This document shows positions 19,174-28,564 of a stretch of 64,000 nt of DNA, one piece after another. The DNA is taken from positions 186,001-250,000 of the forward strand of contig NZ_PIRZ01000001.1 of NCBI RefSeq assembly GCF_003048575.1, read 5' to 3'. The number at the start of each line of letters is the position of its first letter. Positions within the stretch are counted from its first letter, which is position 1. Position numbers and translations under genes: made by a program. Source of the DNA: Campylobacter concisus. Its GTDB lineage: Bacteria > Campylobacterota > Campylobacteria > Campylobacterales > Campylobacteraceae. The notes under the pieces are model-generated. The model did not search any database. It was not told where the DNA came from and was given only the letters and a program-made list of their open reading frames with translations.

Positions 19174-20103
19174 ATGAAAAAAATTGCTTTTGTTTTTGCG
19201 GGCCAAGGCTCGCAAAGTATTGGTATGGGAAAAGACTTTTACGAAAATTTTTCTACTGCTAAACTACTTTTAAATGATGCTTGTAATGACACTGGCATTG
19301 ATTACAAAGAGCTTTTATTTACACAAAACGATAAGTTGGATAAAACAGAATTTACTCAGCCAGCTATTGTTTTAAACTCGTTAATGACTTATTTGGCTTT
19401 TTCAAATTTTATTAAAGAAAAACCAGAATTTAGTCTTGGGCACTCACTTGGAGAATTTACCGCTCTTGCAGTTAGTGGAGCATTTAACTTTATTGATGCG
19501 ATTAGGCTTGTAAATTTACGTGGTAAATTTATGCAAGAAGCTTGTGTTGGTAAAGATGCCGGCATGATGGTAGTTCTTGGACTTAGTGATGAAATGGTTG
19601 AAGAAATTTGTAAAAAAGCAAGAGAAGAAGGCTTACAAATTTATGCTGCAAACTACAACTGCGATGGACAAATCGTTGTCGCTGGTGTAAGAGCTGATCT
19701 TGCTAGCTATGAAGCAAAATTTAAAGAAGCTGGCGCAAAAAGAGCAATGCTTTTAAATATGTCAGTAGCGAGCCATTGCCCGATACTTGAGCCTGCTAGT
19801 GTTAGACTGGCAAGCGAGCTTGAGAGTACTTTGGCTACCAAATTTTCTCCAGTTGTCTCAAATGTAAATGCTAAAATTTATACCGATAAAAGTGAAGCGC
19901 TAGTCCTACTAAAAGAGCAGCTAATAAAACCAGTTTGCTATAAACAAAGCATTAAAAACTATGAAAATAATGTTGATTGTTTTATCGAGCTTGGCGCTAC
20001 TACGCTAAAGGGCATTAATAAAAAAATTACCGAAAAGCCAACTTATAGTATTACCGATATGGCAAGTCTTGAAGAAGTTGTGAAAATTTTGGAGGAGAGA
20101 TGA
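19174..20103 (+). CDS. fabD: Malonyl-CoA--ACP transacylase
   Basis: 309 residues. FVFAGQGSQSIGMG at the start, catalytic GHSLGEF with Ser91, and MSVASHCPILEPA containing the catalytic His region. FabD loads malonyl groups on ACP for fatty acid synthesis. It is nine bases after slyD, and its TGA overlaps the mtnN ATG (ATGA). Confidence 0.97.
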   Translation: MKKIAFVFAGQGSQSIGMGKDFYENFSTAKLLLNDACNDTGIDYKELLFTQNDKLDKTEFTQPAIVLNSLMTYLAFSNFIKEKPEFSLGHSLGEFTALAVSGAFNFIDAIRLVNLRGKFMQEACVGKDAGMMVVLGLSDEMVEEICKKAREEGLQIYAANYNCDGQIVVAGVRADLASYEAKFKEAGAKRAMLLNMSVASHCPILEPASVRLASELESTLATKFSPVVSNVNAKIYTDKSEALVLLKEQLIKPVCYKQSIKNYENNVDCFIELGATTLKGINKKITEKPTYSITDMASLEEVVKILEER

Positions 20104-20783
20104 TAGCGATACTAGGAGCTATGCAAGAAGAGATAACGCCGATCCTTGAAATGGTTGGTGAATATAAAACTATTCAATATGCAAATAATAAATTTTACTT
20201 AGCAAACTATAAAGGAAAAGAGCTAGTCATTGCCTATTCAAAGATAGGCAAAGTAAATGCAGCCATAACGGCAACTTTAATGGTAGAAAAATTTAAGGCC
20301 TCAAAGTTACTCTTTACTGGTGTAGCTGGCTCACTTGATGAGAGTTTAAAAATAGGCGATATGCTTTATGCTACTAGCTTAGTGCAACATGATCTTGATA
20401 TTACGGCTTTTGGCCATCCTTATGGCTATGTGCCAGGCACGAGTATCTTTGTCAAAAGCGATGAAGGGCTAAACGAACTGGCAAAAAAGATAGCTGATAA
20501 AAAAGATATGAGCTTAAGCGCTGGTATTATTGCGACTGGAGATCAGTTTATCTGCGATAATGAAAAGAAAAATTGGATAAAAAAGATATTTAATGCGAGC
20601 GCTACCGAGATGGAAGGTGCTAGCGTTGCACTAGTTTGCGAAACACTTGGTGTGCCATTTTTTATACTAAGAGCTATCAGCGATGGAGCTGGTGATGCAG
20701 CAGAGTTTGACTTTGATAAATTTTTGCAAGATTCAGCAAATGTTAGTGCAAAATTTATACTTGAAATGGTAGAAAATTTATGA
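20100..20783 (+). CDS. mtnN: MTA/SAH nucleosidase, likely also aminofutalosine nucleosidase
   Basis: 227 residues. ILGAMQEEITPILE places E11 at the position of the catalytic water-activating Glu; the substrate-binding EMEGAS motif and SDGAGD with the catalytic Asp are near residues 172 and 195. In Campylobacter and Helicobacter this enzyme also cleaves 6-amino-6-deoxyfutalosine in menaquinone synthesis (family knowledge). Starts and stops overlap its neighbours as ATGA at both ends, indicating coupling with fabD and ttcA. Confidence 0.94.
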   Translation: MIAILGAMQEEITPILEMVGEYKTIQYANNKFYLANYKGKELVIAYSKIGKVNAAITATLMVEKFKASKLLFTGVAGSLDESLKIGDMLYATSLVQHDLDITAFGHPYGYVPGTSIFVKSDEGLNELAKKIADKKDMSLSAGIIATGDQFICDNEKKNWIKKIFNASATEMEGASVALVCETLGVPFFILRAISDGAGDAAEFDFDKFLQDSANVSAKFILEMVENL

Positions 20784-21538
20784 TAGAGCTTAGTAAAAGG
20801 CTTCTTAGGCAAGTTGGTCAGACAAATGCCAGATACAAGATGATAGAGAGCGGAGATAAGATCTTGCTTGGTCTTAGCGGTGGTAAAGATAGCCTCGCAC
20901 TAGCTCACGTACTAAAGCATATCCAAAACGTTACACCTGAGAAATTTGAGTTTAAAGCAGTAACACTAAGCTACGGCATGGGTGAGGACTACGCTTATCT
21001 TACGAAGCATTGCAATGAGCACGGAATAGAGCATGAAGTGATAGATAGCTCAATCTTTGAAATTTCAAAAGAGAAAATCCGTAAGAATTCTAGTTTTTGT
21101 AGTTTCTTTTCTCGTATGAGAAGAGGTTATCTTTATACTTACGCCTTAAAGCATGGTTTTAATAAACTCGCGATTGCTCATCATTTAGACGATGCAGCGG
21201 AGAGCTTTTTTATGAACTTTATATATAATGGTGCACTAAGGACGCTTGCTCCAAAATATACTGCAAAAAATGGAATCACGGTTATTAGGCCATTTATCTT
21301 CGTTCGCGAGAGACAGCTTCGCGAAAATGCTATCAAAAACGAATTGAGAGTCATCGGTGATGAAGCATGTCCTGCGATGAGATTTGACGTAAAGATGCCG
21401 CATGCTAGATATGAAACCAAACAGCTTTTAGCAACCTTAGAAAAAGAAAATCCAAAACTTTTTACTTCGTTAAAAGCAGCATTTGAAAATATTCATACTG
21501 ATACTTTTTTTGCTCTCAATAGCAGTAGTGAAGAGTAA
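20780..21538 (+). CDS. ttcA: TtcA-like tRNA 2-thiocytidine synthetase, one cluster Cys replaced
   Basis: 252 residues with the PP-loop SGGKDS at 33-38 and AHHLDDAAESFFMNFIYNG, typical of TtcA, which thiolates C32 of tRNA. E. coli TtcA holds a [4Fe-4S] cluster on Cys122, Cys125 and Cys222. Here the equivalent motif reads CSFFSRMRRG, so Cys107 is present but Phe110 stands in place of the second cysteine; Cys197 (EACPAM) fits the third. It may use another ligand, be cluster-free, or modify another position. It ends the slyD operon. Family assignment is good, exact activity uncertain. Confidence 0.82.
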   Translation: MIELSKRLLRQVGQTNARYKMIESGDKILLGLSGGKDSLALAHVLKHIQNVTPEKFEFKAVTLSYGMGEDYAYLTKHCNEHGIEHEVIDSSIFEISKEKIRKNSSFCSFFSRMRRGYLYTYALKHGFNKLAIAHHLDDAAESFFMNFIYNGALRTLAPKYTAKNGITVIRPFIFVRERQLRENAIKNELRVIGDEACPAMRFDVKMPHARYETKQLLATLEKENPKLFTSLKAAFENIHTDTFFALNSSSEE

Positions 21539-21542
21539 AATT

Positions 21543-21600
21543 TTACTTGCTTTTTGGGACTAATCCCAAGAAGTAAGCTATAAATTTTTCTATTTTAATT
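21543..21600 (+). terminator. Possible terminator after ttcA
   Basis: Inner hairpin TTGGGA / TCCCAA with loop CTAA (about 21557-21572), flanked by partly complementary ACTTGCTT and AAGTAAGC, followed by the T-rich atttttctatttt. Confidence 0.5.
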
Positions 21601-21807
21601 GGCTTCTGTCAAAATAAATAAAAAATGTATGAATAGATGAAATTCTTGTACTTATACATAAATCAAAACTATCATATACAGCAAATACAAAAGCATTTAG
21701 TGCAAAAACTACTGGTTATAATTTTATAACTTAGAAAATTGAAGCTTAAAAAATAGTCATGTGTTTTAAACATTAAGAAATAGCTATTTAAAATAGCAAG
21801 CTATAGC
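21601..21807. other. AT-rich intergenic DNA between convergent ttcA and recO
   Basis: No open frame with a ribosome binding site and no RNA gene is recognisable on either strand. Near recO there is a short inverted repeat (GCTAT, TTTAA, ATAGC on the minus strand, about 21784-21798) that could act as a weak recO terminator. Confidence 0.5.
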
Positions 21808-22422
21808 TTAAAGTCCGTCAAGTAAAATTTTATAAAGTCGGTTTATCTCATCGTCATTTAGCTCGATCGTACTTTTTGTATCAAAGAAATTTTTGATCTT
21901 GCTAGCGTCAAATTCGCTCCTATCAAGGCAGTGCTTGTGAGAGGGTAAAAAGCCACGAGTTAGGCAAAGCTCGCTTTCTATCTCCTCATCGCAGATAAAG
22001 CACTCAAGCTCGCTGTGAAGCCTGCCTTCATACTCTAAAATTTTGACGTAGCTTTCGATGATAAGGCGTTTTGGATTTTGTAGCTGCATCTGTTTGGCGC
22101 AGCGATCAAGCTCATTAAAATAAATTTCATCAAGCTGCTCGACCTCTTTTAGATGATCATAAAGTAGGCGCATGAACTGCTGCCAAATGATGAGTTTATC
22201 ACGCTCTAACAGCCATTTAAAGCCAAGATGAAGTATGCTTCTAAGCTTTGGTAGAAATTTTGCCTCTTGCTCTAGCTCAAAGTCGATCTTGTAGCCAGTC
22301 ATGATGTTTGAGTGGCGAGCACCAAAAAATCTATATGACTTTACAAGCAAATTTGGCGTTAGGACAAAGACTAAAAGGTCCTCGTCTCTGACCTTTTGCA
22401 CGCGCAGGATATAGCCTTGCAT
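21808..22422 (-). CDS. recO: DNA repair protein RecO (short form)
   Basis: 204 residues starting MQGYILRVQKVRDEDLLVFVLTP, with an N-terminal OB-like domain, a helical middle and a lone CxxC (CFICDEE) instead of the full zinc finger. The shape matches the short RecO of epsilonproteobacteria, which assists RecR in loading RecA. It starts directly at the end of dus without a gap and is the last gene of the accD operon. Divergent enough that the family, not each residue, supports the call. Confidence 0.82.
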   Translation of the reverse strand: MQGYILRVQKVRDEDLLVFVLTPNLLVKSYRFFGARHSNIMTGYKIDFELEQEAKFLPKLRSILHLGFKWLLERDKLIIWQQFMRLLYDHLKEVEQLDEIYFNELDRCAKQMQLQNPKRLIIESYVKILEYEGRLHSELECFICDEEIESELCLTRGFLPSHKHCLDRSEFDASKIKNFFDTKSTIELNDDEINRLYKILLDGL

Positions 22423-23346
22423 CTAGGCAAAAAACTCCCTTATGCGCTCTCTCATCGCTGTCGCGTCTTTGATGAAATTTACATCGTTTCTAAATGTTGT
22501 TGCGCCATCTATGCCTTTGCTGTATTGGTGCAAATGCTTTCTAAATATGCAAAGTCCGTGCTCGCCGTAGTGCTCGATCATCGCATCAAAGTGAGCTAGT
22601 ATGATCTTTTGTTTTAGTGTCTTATCTACGCTAGTTTTGGTCTTTATCTCGTGAAATATCCAAGGGCTACCGATGCTTGCTCTACCGATCATTAGGGCGT
22701 CACACTTTGTAAGGTTTAAAATTTCATCTGCATTTTGTGCATTTATATCGCCATTTGCAACGACTGGAATTTTTACACTCGCCTTTACTCTAGCGATCGC
22801 TTCGTAATCAACCTTTGCACTGTATCCGCCAGCTCTTGTACGCCCATGCACCGCGATGTAGTCTGCACCGGCTTCTTCGCAGACTTTTGCGATTTTCTCT
22901 TCATTTTTATCGTTAAAGCCAAGTCTAAATTTAACACTCAGACTCTCTTTGTTTGAGACGCTTTTTATGGCTGAGATTATATTTTGAAGCTTATCAAGAT
23001 CATTTAGTAAGGCTGAGCCTGCTCCTTGTCTAACGACCTTTGGTACGGGGCAGCCACAGTTTAGATCGAGCCCATAAATTCCATCAAATTTATTGATGAT
23101 TTGCACAGCTTTTTTTATATTTTCTGTGTCATTACCAGCTATCTGAACGACGTAAGGCTCTTCATTTGGGGATTTTTTAATCATTTCAAGCGTTTTGTCA
23201 CTACTCTCATATACTAGAGCGTTTGCACTGATCATTTCGCTAACAGTGACATCACAGCCAAATTTCTTAACTACGCTTCTTAGTGGCAAGTCAGAAAAGC
23301 CAGCAAGTGGCGCTAAGAAAAGTGGCTTTTTGCTAAAGTCTATCAT
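22423..23346 (-). CDS. dus: tRNA-dihydrouridine synthase
   Basis: 307 residues, FMN-dependent TIM barrel that reduces uridine to dihydrouridine in tRNA. Motifs: LAPLAGFSDLPLR at the start, YGLDLNCGCPVPKV with the catalytic cysteine, GSALLNDL, AVHGRTRAGGYS and VANGDI, MIGRASIGSPWIF. DusB-like by eye. Its ATG overlaps the stop of the upstream membrane-protein gene by four bases and recO follows immediately. Confidence 0.95.
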   Translation of the reverse strand: MIDFSKKPLFLAPLAGFSDLPLRSVVKKFGCDVTVSEMISANALVYESSDKTLEMIKKSPNEEPYVVQIAGNDTENIKKAVQIINKFDGIYGLDLNCGCPVPKVVRQGAGSALLNDLDKLQNIISAIKSVSNKESLSVKFRLGFNDKNEEKIAKVCEEAGADYIAVHGRTRAGGYSAKVDYEAIARVKASVKIPVVANGDINAQNADEILNLTKCDALMIGRASIGSPWIFHEIKTKTSVDKTLKQKIILAHFDAMIEHYGEHGLCIFRKHLHQYSKGIDGATTFRNDVNFIKDATAMRERIREFFA

Positions 23347-24341
23347 TTAAAAAATAGCGAGCTAGGCACCATTTTGCCGTTATCTCGTAAAAACAGCAAG
23401 ACCTTTATCTCTTTAAACTCATCTGGATCGCTACCTTCGATAGCTTCTCTTACTTTATCAAGCATTTGAAGCTCAAACAGTGCATATACGTAAGCCTCAT
23501 CAGCGTCAGCATGGATGCTTTTTAGTTTTTCAAAGATGCCAATAAATGCATCTGGTTTTAGTTTATTTTTAAGCATTACAGCGGCTTTATCGTATTGAGC
23601 TTTTGTCACTTTTGCGTTGTTTAAAAGATCAAAAATTTCATCACTGCTTAGATCAATCTCGTCATTTACAAAGCGGGTAATAATAAGCATTATATCTTCA
23701 CTTGCTAGTTCAAAATTTAATCTTTTGATCTCGCTAAAAGAAGCTACTTTTATGAGTTTATCAAATGCAGCTTTTTTAAGGCTCTCATTTTGATCTTGGT
23801 TTTTAAGTATGTCAAGATAGTAAGTAGGTAGTTGCTCGATTTTATTTAGCTCATTTAGGATATTTAACTTGCTATCTTTTGCTAGTCTAAATTTCTTTAG
23901 ATCGACGATCTCTTTATTTTTTATACTTTTTATAGTTTGTAAGATATTGTTTATCTCAGCATCATCTACACCGACATCTTTAAGCTCGCCTACTGGTGAG
24001 ATAGAGCGAGTAAGCTGTGAGGCGATCTTGTAAGTGTCGGTTTTGAAGTCTTTATTGCTCTCAAAGCCAAGAAGCGTCTCTTTAGCTAAGTCTTTATAAA
24101 GCTGGCTATCTTTTTTGATCCATTTTTTATATCTATAAAAAGCATATCCATGATAAGCGATATGAAGTAGAGCAAGAAGTGCTAAAACAGCTACTGGAAG
24201 AGCGACCCAAATAGCAATTGGCAAAGTTATAGTTTGGCCTAAAAGCTCAAATGTGTAATCAGAACTATTAAGAGAATAAGTGAGTCCTGCAACAACTACT
24301 ATGTAGATTATGCAATAGACGAGAAATTTTCTAGTTTTCAT
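23343..24341 (-). CDS. Conserved membrane protein of unknown function
   Basis: 332 residues with two N-terminal membrane segments (LVYCIIYIVVVAGLTY and AIWVALPVAVLALLALLHIAY), then a large soluble helical part rich in Lys, Asp and Leu. I recognise no catalytic motif. It sits between dksA (nine-base gap) and dus (four-base overlap), and I recall a membrane protein at the same place in other Campylobacter, so it is a conserved lineage gene rather than an accessory one. Function unknown. Confidence 0.88.
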   Translation of the reverse strand: MKTRKFLVYCIIYIVVVAGLTYSLNSSDYTFELLGQTITLPIAIWVALPVAVLALLALLHIAYHGYAFYRYKKWIKKDSQLYKDLAKETLLGFESNKDFKTDTYKIASQLTRSISPVGELKDVGVDDAEINNILQTIKSIKNKEIVDLKKFRLAKDSKLNILNELNKIEQLPTYYLDILKNQDQNESLKKAAFDKLIKVASFSEIKRLNFELASEDIMLIITRFVNDEIDLSSDEIFDLLNNAKVTKAQYDKAAVMLKNKLKPDAFIGIFEKLKSIHADADEAYVYALFELQMLDKVREAIEGSDPDEFKEIKVLLFLRDNGKMVPSSLFFK

Positions 24342-24350
24342 GTTTTCTCC

Positions 24351-24707
24351 TTAGTTTTTTGCTGTTTTTTCGATTATTTCACGGCAAGTTATGCAGTATT
24401 TTGCATGTGGTTTTACTTTTAGTCGCGGTATACTGATCTCCTCTTCACACATATCACAAATTCCATAAGTTTTATTTGCTATCTTCTCTAGTGCTTCATC
24501 TATTTCTGATAGCTCCGCTCTTTGTTGTGTCGAGATCGAATGCTCTATTAGCTGGTCTGTATTTACTGAGGCTATATCAAACTCATCGCTTACGCCACTA
24601 TCTCTTAAGCCATTTACTTCAACAGATGAATCATAGATATTTTTTTTGATCTGTAATTTTCTTTCTTCAAGTAATTTTTTAAAAAAATTTAGCTCAGTTT
24701 GTGTCAT
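24351..24707 (-). CDS. dksA: DksA/TraR-family RNA polymerase regulator
   Basis: 118 residues: an N-terminal coiled coil with the tip DSGVSDEFDIAS (DxxDxA-like) and a C-terminal C4 zinc finger, CDMCEEEISIPRLKVKP then YCITC. DksA enters the secondary channel of RNA polymerase and works with ppGpp. It is ten bases after rlmH in the accD operon. Shorter than E. coli DksA (151) as in other epsilonproteobacteria. Confidence 0.93.
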   Translation of the reverse strand: MTQTELNFFKKLLEERKLQIKKNIYDSSVEVNGLRDSGVSDEFDIASVNTDQLIEHSISTQQRAELSEIDEALEKIANKTYGICDMCEEEISIPRLKVKPHAKYCITCREIIEKTAKN

Positions 24708-24717
24708 TTATATTCCT

Positions 24718-25173
24718 TTATTTGTGATATGGGTGGTTTGCATTTATGCAAAGTGCTCTAAAAATTTGCTCAAAAAGTATAAGCTTGGCAATCTTATGTG
24801 CCATCGTCATCTTGCTCAAACTTACGATTTTTTGTGCTTTATTCTTTAAATTTTGGCTAAGGCCATAAGCTCCACCTATGAAAAAGTTAATTTGTGAATT
24901 TGAGTTTAAAATTTGTGCAAATTCTTGGCTATCAAGTTGCAAGCCATTTTCATCAAGCATTACGCAAAAGCCTTTTAAATTTGGCTCATAAATTTCATCA
25001 TAGGCTCTTAATGCTTCGCTTTTTCCAGCACTTTGAGCTTTTGCTATTTTTTCATTGAAAAAGACTTTATCATTTATCTTGGCAAATTTTGCACTCATTT
25101 TTATATATTCTTGTATCTCGTTTTCAAAGTTATCACGTGATGATTTTTGAATGCTAAAAACTGAAATTTCCAA
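24718..25173 (-). CDS. rlmH: 23S rRNA (pseudouridine1915-N3) methyltransferase
   Basis: 151 residues of the SPOUT fold: [14 protein letters not shown] in the middle, [10 protein letters not shown] (SAM-binding knot) and the C-terminal [19 protein letters not shown], where the family has H-xx-R/K-xxLxEQxYRA. RlmH methylates position 1915 of 23S rRNA. Two bases separate it from accD. Close to the normal length of about 155. Confidence 0.94.
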   Translation of the reverse strand: MEISVFSIQKSSRDNFENEIQEYIKMSAKFAKINDKVFFNEKIAKAQSAGKSEALRAYDEIYEPNLKGFCVMLDENGLQLDSQEFAQILNSNSQINFFIGGAYGLSQNLKNKAQKIVSLSKMTMAHKIAKLILFEQIFRALCINANHPYHK

Positions 25174-25175
25174 AT

Positions 25176-26090
25176 TTAGCCTTTGGTTTTTAGTTTTAGT
25201 TCAAAGTTGCTTCCACTCTCATCTTGGTTATCTTTTTGATGTATTGTCTTATTGTTTGTGAGAAATTTAACCATATTGCTTATATATTTTTTATGTTCGC
25301 TTCTTGGCACAATAGCATCGATTAAGCCATGTTCTAACAAAAATTCAGCTCTTTGAAATCCCTCTGGTAAATCAGCACCAATGGTTTGTTTGATGACCCT
25401 TTGACCAGCAAAGCCTATTAATGCGCCAGGTTCGGCGATTATTAGATCTCCAAGCCAAGCAAAAGAAGCACTAACGCCACCCATTGTCGGATCAGTAAGT
25501 ATTGAGATATAAGGCAGCTTTGCTTCATCAAGTAGTTTTAAAGCGGCTGATGTCTTTGACATTTGCATCAAAGAAAATGTGCTCTCTTGCATTCTAGCTC
25601 CACCTGAAGCACTCACTATGACTAAAGCTTGGCGTTTTTCTATCGCTCGTTTTATCGCTCTTACTATCTTTTCACCCTCAACTGAAGCTAGCGAACCACC
25701 CATGAAGCCAAAGTCAAAAACAACTAGCTGGATTTCTTGCCCATCGCATTTGCCTTCGCCACATATCACTGAGCTTGTGTGTCCTGTTTTTTCTTTATTT
25801 TCTGTGATTCTTTTTTTGTATGATTTTTTATCAACAAAATTTAATGGATCTACCGGTTTTAAATTTGCGTCAAATTCTACAAAGCTACCTTCGTCGCAGA
25901 TCAAATTTATGCGATCAGTGGCTTTTAATCTCATATGATAGCCGCATTTTGGGCATACATTAAAACAAGCTTCAACTTCTTTGTAGTACATCAGTGAGTG
26001 ACAATTATCGCATTTTACCCAGTGCGTAGGTGCTTCTTCTGGACGAGGTTGAGCTTTTCTTATCTTTGAAAAAATGTCTGAGAAATTCAT
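25176..26090 (-). CDS. accD: Acetyl-CoA carboxylase carboxyltransferase beta subunit
   Basis: 304 residues from the ATG at 26090 ([19 protein letters not shown]). An N-terminal C4 zinc ribbon (CDNC ... CPKC) precedes the crotonase-like domain with [31 protein letters not shown] and [14 protein letters not shown]. It transfers carboxyl from biotin-BCCP to acetyl-CoA. An in-frame GTG four codons upstream (26102) is possible, but neither start has a strong ribosome binding site and the family starts at MNF-like sequence. First gene of the minus-strand operon that runs to recO. Confidence 0.96.
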   Translation of the reverse strand: MNFSDIFSKIRKAQPRPEEAPTHWVKCDNCHSLMYYKEVEACFNVCPKCGYHMRLKATDRINLICDEGSFVEFDANLKPVDPLNFVDKKSYKKRITENKEKTGHTSSVICGEGKCDGQEIQLVVFDFGFMGGSLASVEGEKIVRAIKRAIEKRQALVIVSASGGARMQESTFSLMQMSKTSAALKLLDEAKLPYISILTDPTMGGVSASFAWLGDLIIAEPGALIGFAGQRVIKQTIGADLPEGFQRAEFLLEHGLIDAIVPRSEHKKYISNMVKFLTNNKTIHQKDNQDESGSNFELKLKTKG

Positions 26091-26121
26091 CTTTTTACCC
26101 ACTTATATTAAAAATTGTGGG

Positions 26122-26127
26122 ATTATA
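26122..26127 (-). promoter_or_regulatory. -10 box for accD operon
   Basis: TATAAT on the minus strand (gaTATAATccc), 32 bases before the accD ATG. Confidence 0.6.
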
Positions 26128-26183
26128 TCTAATGTTAGCCTTGCTTTTTCTTATATGACTTAAAGTTTGTTTATTTGTAGAGG

Positions 26184-26211
26184 TTTGAAGGGGTAAGTTA
26201 GCCCCTTCAAA
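26184..26211 (-). terminator. Hairpin after bamA
   Basis: Perfect 10-base stem TTTGAAGGGG / CCCCTTCAAA with an eight-base loop, nine bases past the bamA stop. No U-run follows on the minus strand, so it may stabilise the 3' end rather than terminate by itself. Confidence 0.55.
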
Positions 26212-26219
26212 GTATCTTA

Positions 26220-28475
26220 TTAGAAGCGTCTTCCGATAGTAAACTCAAATGTATTTGTATCATCGCCCTCTTTAGGTTTAAGAGCTTTTGCAAAGATTAG
26301 TTGAAGTGGTCCGATAGGAGTTATCCACTCAATGCCAGTGCCAACTGATGATCTTTTTATCTCATTTAGGCTATTCTCACCGATTATGCCGTAGTCATAA
26401 AATACAACACCACGCATTTTGACACGATCTATTATAGGGAAGCTTATTTCAGCTGAATTATTAAACGAAGTTTCGCCGCCATATTCGTAGTAGTCGCCAT
26501 TATATTTTACCTTTGGAGATACGGTTCTGCTTTCGTAACCACGTAAGCTTCTTATACCACCAAGGTAAAGTCTTTCGTTGATCGGAGTATATCCTCTTTC
26601 CCAAATTTTGCCAAAGCTGGCTTTATATCTTAAGATAAGATCGTAGTCGATGTACTCTCTAAGGCCTAGGTAGTAGTTAAAATTTGTACGATTTTTGATA
26701 AAGTCTATATCGCCACCAAGCCCAGCTATCTCAAATGATGTGCTAGCTATGATGCCACGTCTTGGCAAGTAATAATCGTCGGTGCTATTATATGTTAAAG
26801 CTGGAGTTATGGCGCTTTTTATAGCTTTACCTTCTCTATAAATTTCTTTTTTGGTTTTTGTGTTGATATCTCTTAGCTCATCATCTTTTAAAGTAATTTT
26901 GCTTTGCTCAATGTTGTAAGTAAGTGATGCGCTTAAATTTCTAGTTAGTTTTCTACCTAGTGTTGTGCTAAAACCATAGCTTCTCTCTTTATATGTTCTC
27001 CAGTCATAGTCATTTGCATAGAGTGTTCCGCCAAGGCTATACTCTGAATCGAAAATTCTTGGGTTTGTAAGACTTATCTGACCTGAAAGCTCTCTGTCGC
27101 TCTTATCTACGCTTATTTGCCCTTGAAGACCAGAACCAAAGATATTTGTGTCAGAAAGTGCTGCATTTAATAATAGTCCGTCACTACTGCCGTATCCGAT
27201 ACCACCACTTATTGAGCCAGTTGAGGCTTCTTTTACTTTTACTTTTAGATCAACTGTATTTTTATCAACCGGATCTTCTTCTATCTCAACATCATCAAAG
27301 TAGCTTGTTCTTTTTAGTGCATCTTTTGAGTCTTGAAGGTCGGTTCTACTATATAAATTTCCTTCAGTTAGATAAAGTTCACGTCTTACAACGCGATCAA
27401 CAGTTCTGTCGTTTCCTGAAATTTGAACATTTCTTATATATACTTTTTCGCCAGGATCGACTTCATAGTCAATATCGACAGTTTTATTTTCATCAAATTT
27501 ATCAGTCTTTGGATAGACTTTTACAAACGCATAACCCTTGTCAGCTACCATATCATCGAGCTTTTTCATATCTTGGCGAAGTCTTGCTGAGTTCATCGTA
27601 TCACCAGCCTCAAGCCTAAAGTCATCTATAATCTTTTTAGTGTCAAGATCTAGCTCTTCAGGTGCTGTAATACTTACATTTGAAACCTTATAAGGCTCAC
27701 CCTCATGAACATAATAAGTAAGATCAGCTGTGTAGTTATCAAACGATGAATTTAAATAAGGTGACGAAATAGTCGCGTCCAAATAGCCTTTTTGGAAATA
27801 TTTGTCTTGTATTCTTGCTGGATCATTTTCAAGCTCAAAAAGTTTAACTTTACCGTCATTTCTACCCCAAAGCCAACCCATAAATTCTCTACTTTTGTTT
27901 GCAACTACTGGCTCAATGTCGTCATAATCAAACTCTTTTGCACCGACTAAATTTACATTTTTGATTATCATATTTTCGCCGCGGTTTATGTTGAGTGTTA
28001 TGAAAAGTGAGCTGTCGTTGTCTGCAACTGGTTGTTTTTCTACGTCTACAACGGTATCAAAATAACCCTTTGACTCATAATACTGACGAATTCTCTCTTT
28101 AGTTTTTTCTATTGTAAGCTCATCGTACATATTGCCTGGTTTGATATTGATTAACGACTCTATGGCAGTTTTGTCATTTGTTACGACGCCTTTTAGATCG
28201 ACTCTAGCAACACTTGGTTTCTCTTTTACAGCTACTAGAAGATTGCCATTGCCTGTATCTTCTATGTAGATATCGTCGAAATAATTTTGTTTATATAAAT
28301 TTGTGATCGCCTTATCGCTAAGCTTTGGAGTCAGATCCTGACCGACTTTTAGGCCCATTATTTGGCTTGCTACTTCAGGCGAAAGGTGAATTAGGCCTTT
28401 AAAATTTATTGACTGGATTGTTTGTGCGCTTAGGCCACTGAAAGCTAATGCTAATAAAAATAATTTCTTTTTCAT
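26220..28475 (-). CDS. bamA: Outer membrane protein assembly factor BamA
   Basis: 751 residues. A signal peptide (MKKKLFLLALAFSGLSAQ) is followed by five POTRA domains (about 20-430; e.g. IQSINFKGLIHLSPE, VYIRNVQISGNDRTVDRVVRREL) and a C-terminal 16-strand barrel containing RLYLGGIRSLRGYE (the VRGF/Y-like L6 motif, here LRGYE) and the terminal ...FEFTIGRRF ending in Phe. BamA inserts beta-barrel proteins into the outer membrane. It is transcribed divergently from tyrA. Confidence 0.97.
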   Translation of the reverse strand: MKKKLFLLALAFSGLSAQTIQSINFKGLIHLSPEVASQIMGLKVGQDLTPKLSDKAITNLYKQNYFDDIYIEDTGNGNLLVAVKEKPSVARVDLKGVVTNDKTAIESLINIKPGNMYDELTIEKTKERIRQYYESKGYFDTVVDVEKQPVADNDSSLFITLNINRGENMIIKNVNLVGAKEFDYDDIEPVVANKSREFMGWLWGRNDGKVKLFELENDPARIQDKYFQKGYLDATISSPYLNSSFDNYTADLTYYVHEGEPYKVSNVSITAPEELDLDTKKIIDDFRLEAGDTMNSARLRQDMKKLDDMVADKGYAFVKVYPKTDKFDENKTVDIDYEVDPGEKVYIRNVQISGNDRTVDRVVRRELYLTEGNLYSRTDLQDSKDALKRTSYFDDVEIEEDPVDKNTVDLKVKVKEASTGSISGGIGYGSSDGLLLNAALSDTNIFGSGLQGQISVDKSDRELSGQISLTNPRIFDSEYSLGGTLYANDYDWRTYKERSYGFSTTLGRKLTRNLSASLTYNIEQSKITLKDDELRDINTKTKKEIYREGKAIKSAITPALTYNSTDDYYLPRRGIIASTSFEIAGLGGDIDFIKNRTNFNYYLGLREYIDYDLILRYKASFGKIWERGYTPINERLYLGGIRSLRGYESRTVSPKVKYNGDYYEYGGETSFNNSAEISFPIIDRVKMRGVVFYDYGIIGENSLNEIKRSSVGTGIEWITPIGPLQLIFAKALKPKEGDDTNTFEFTIGRRF

Positions 28476-28495
28476 TAAATTTAACCTAGGGTTTT

Positions 28496-28513
28496 AGTAT
28501 AAGTGCGTATAAT
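28496..28513. promoter_or_regulatory. Divergent -10 boxes for bamA and tyrA
   Basis: TATACT on the minus strand at 28496-28501 faces bamA, and TATAAT on the plus strand at 28508-28513 faces tyrA, within an 89-base divergent gap. The two promoters nearly touch, so they could interfere with each other. Confidence 0.45.
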
Positions 28514-28564
28514 ATCATATTTTATTTTTAATAAATTTAAATTTTATAATTTTGAAGGTTTTTT

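Noticed and set aside
26091..26102. GTG start for accD at 26102
   Set aside because: It would add only four residues (MGKK), and the ATG at 26090 matches the family start better. The evidence is not strong either way.
27146..27619. 157-codon plus-strand open frame inside bamA
   Set aside because: Composition is dominated by Leu/Gln/His/Tyr from the complement of POTRA/barrel coding sequence. No start signal.
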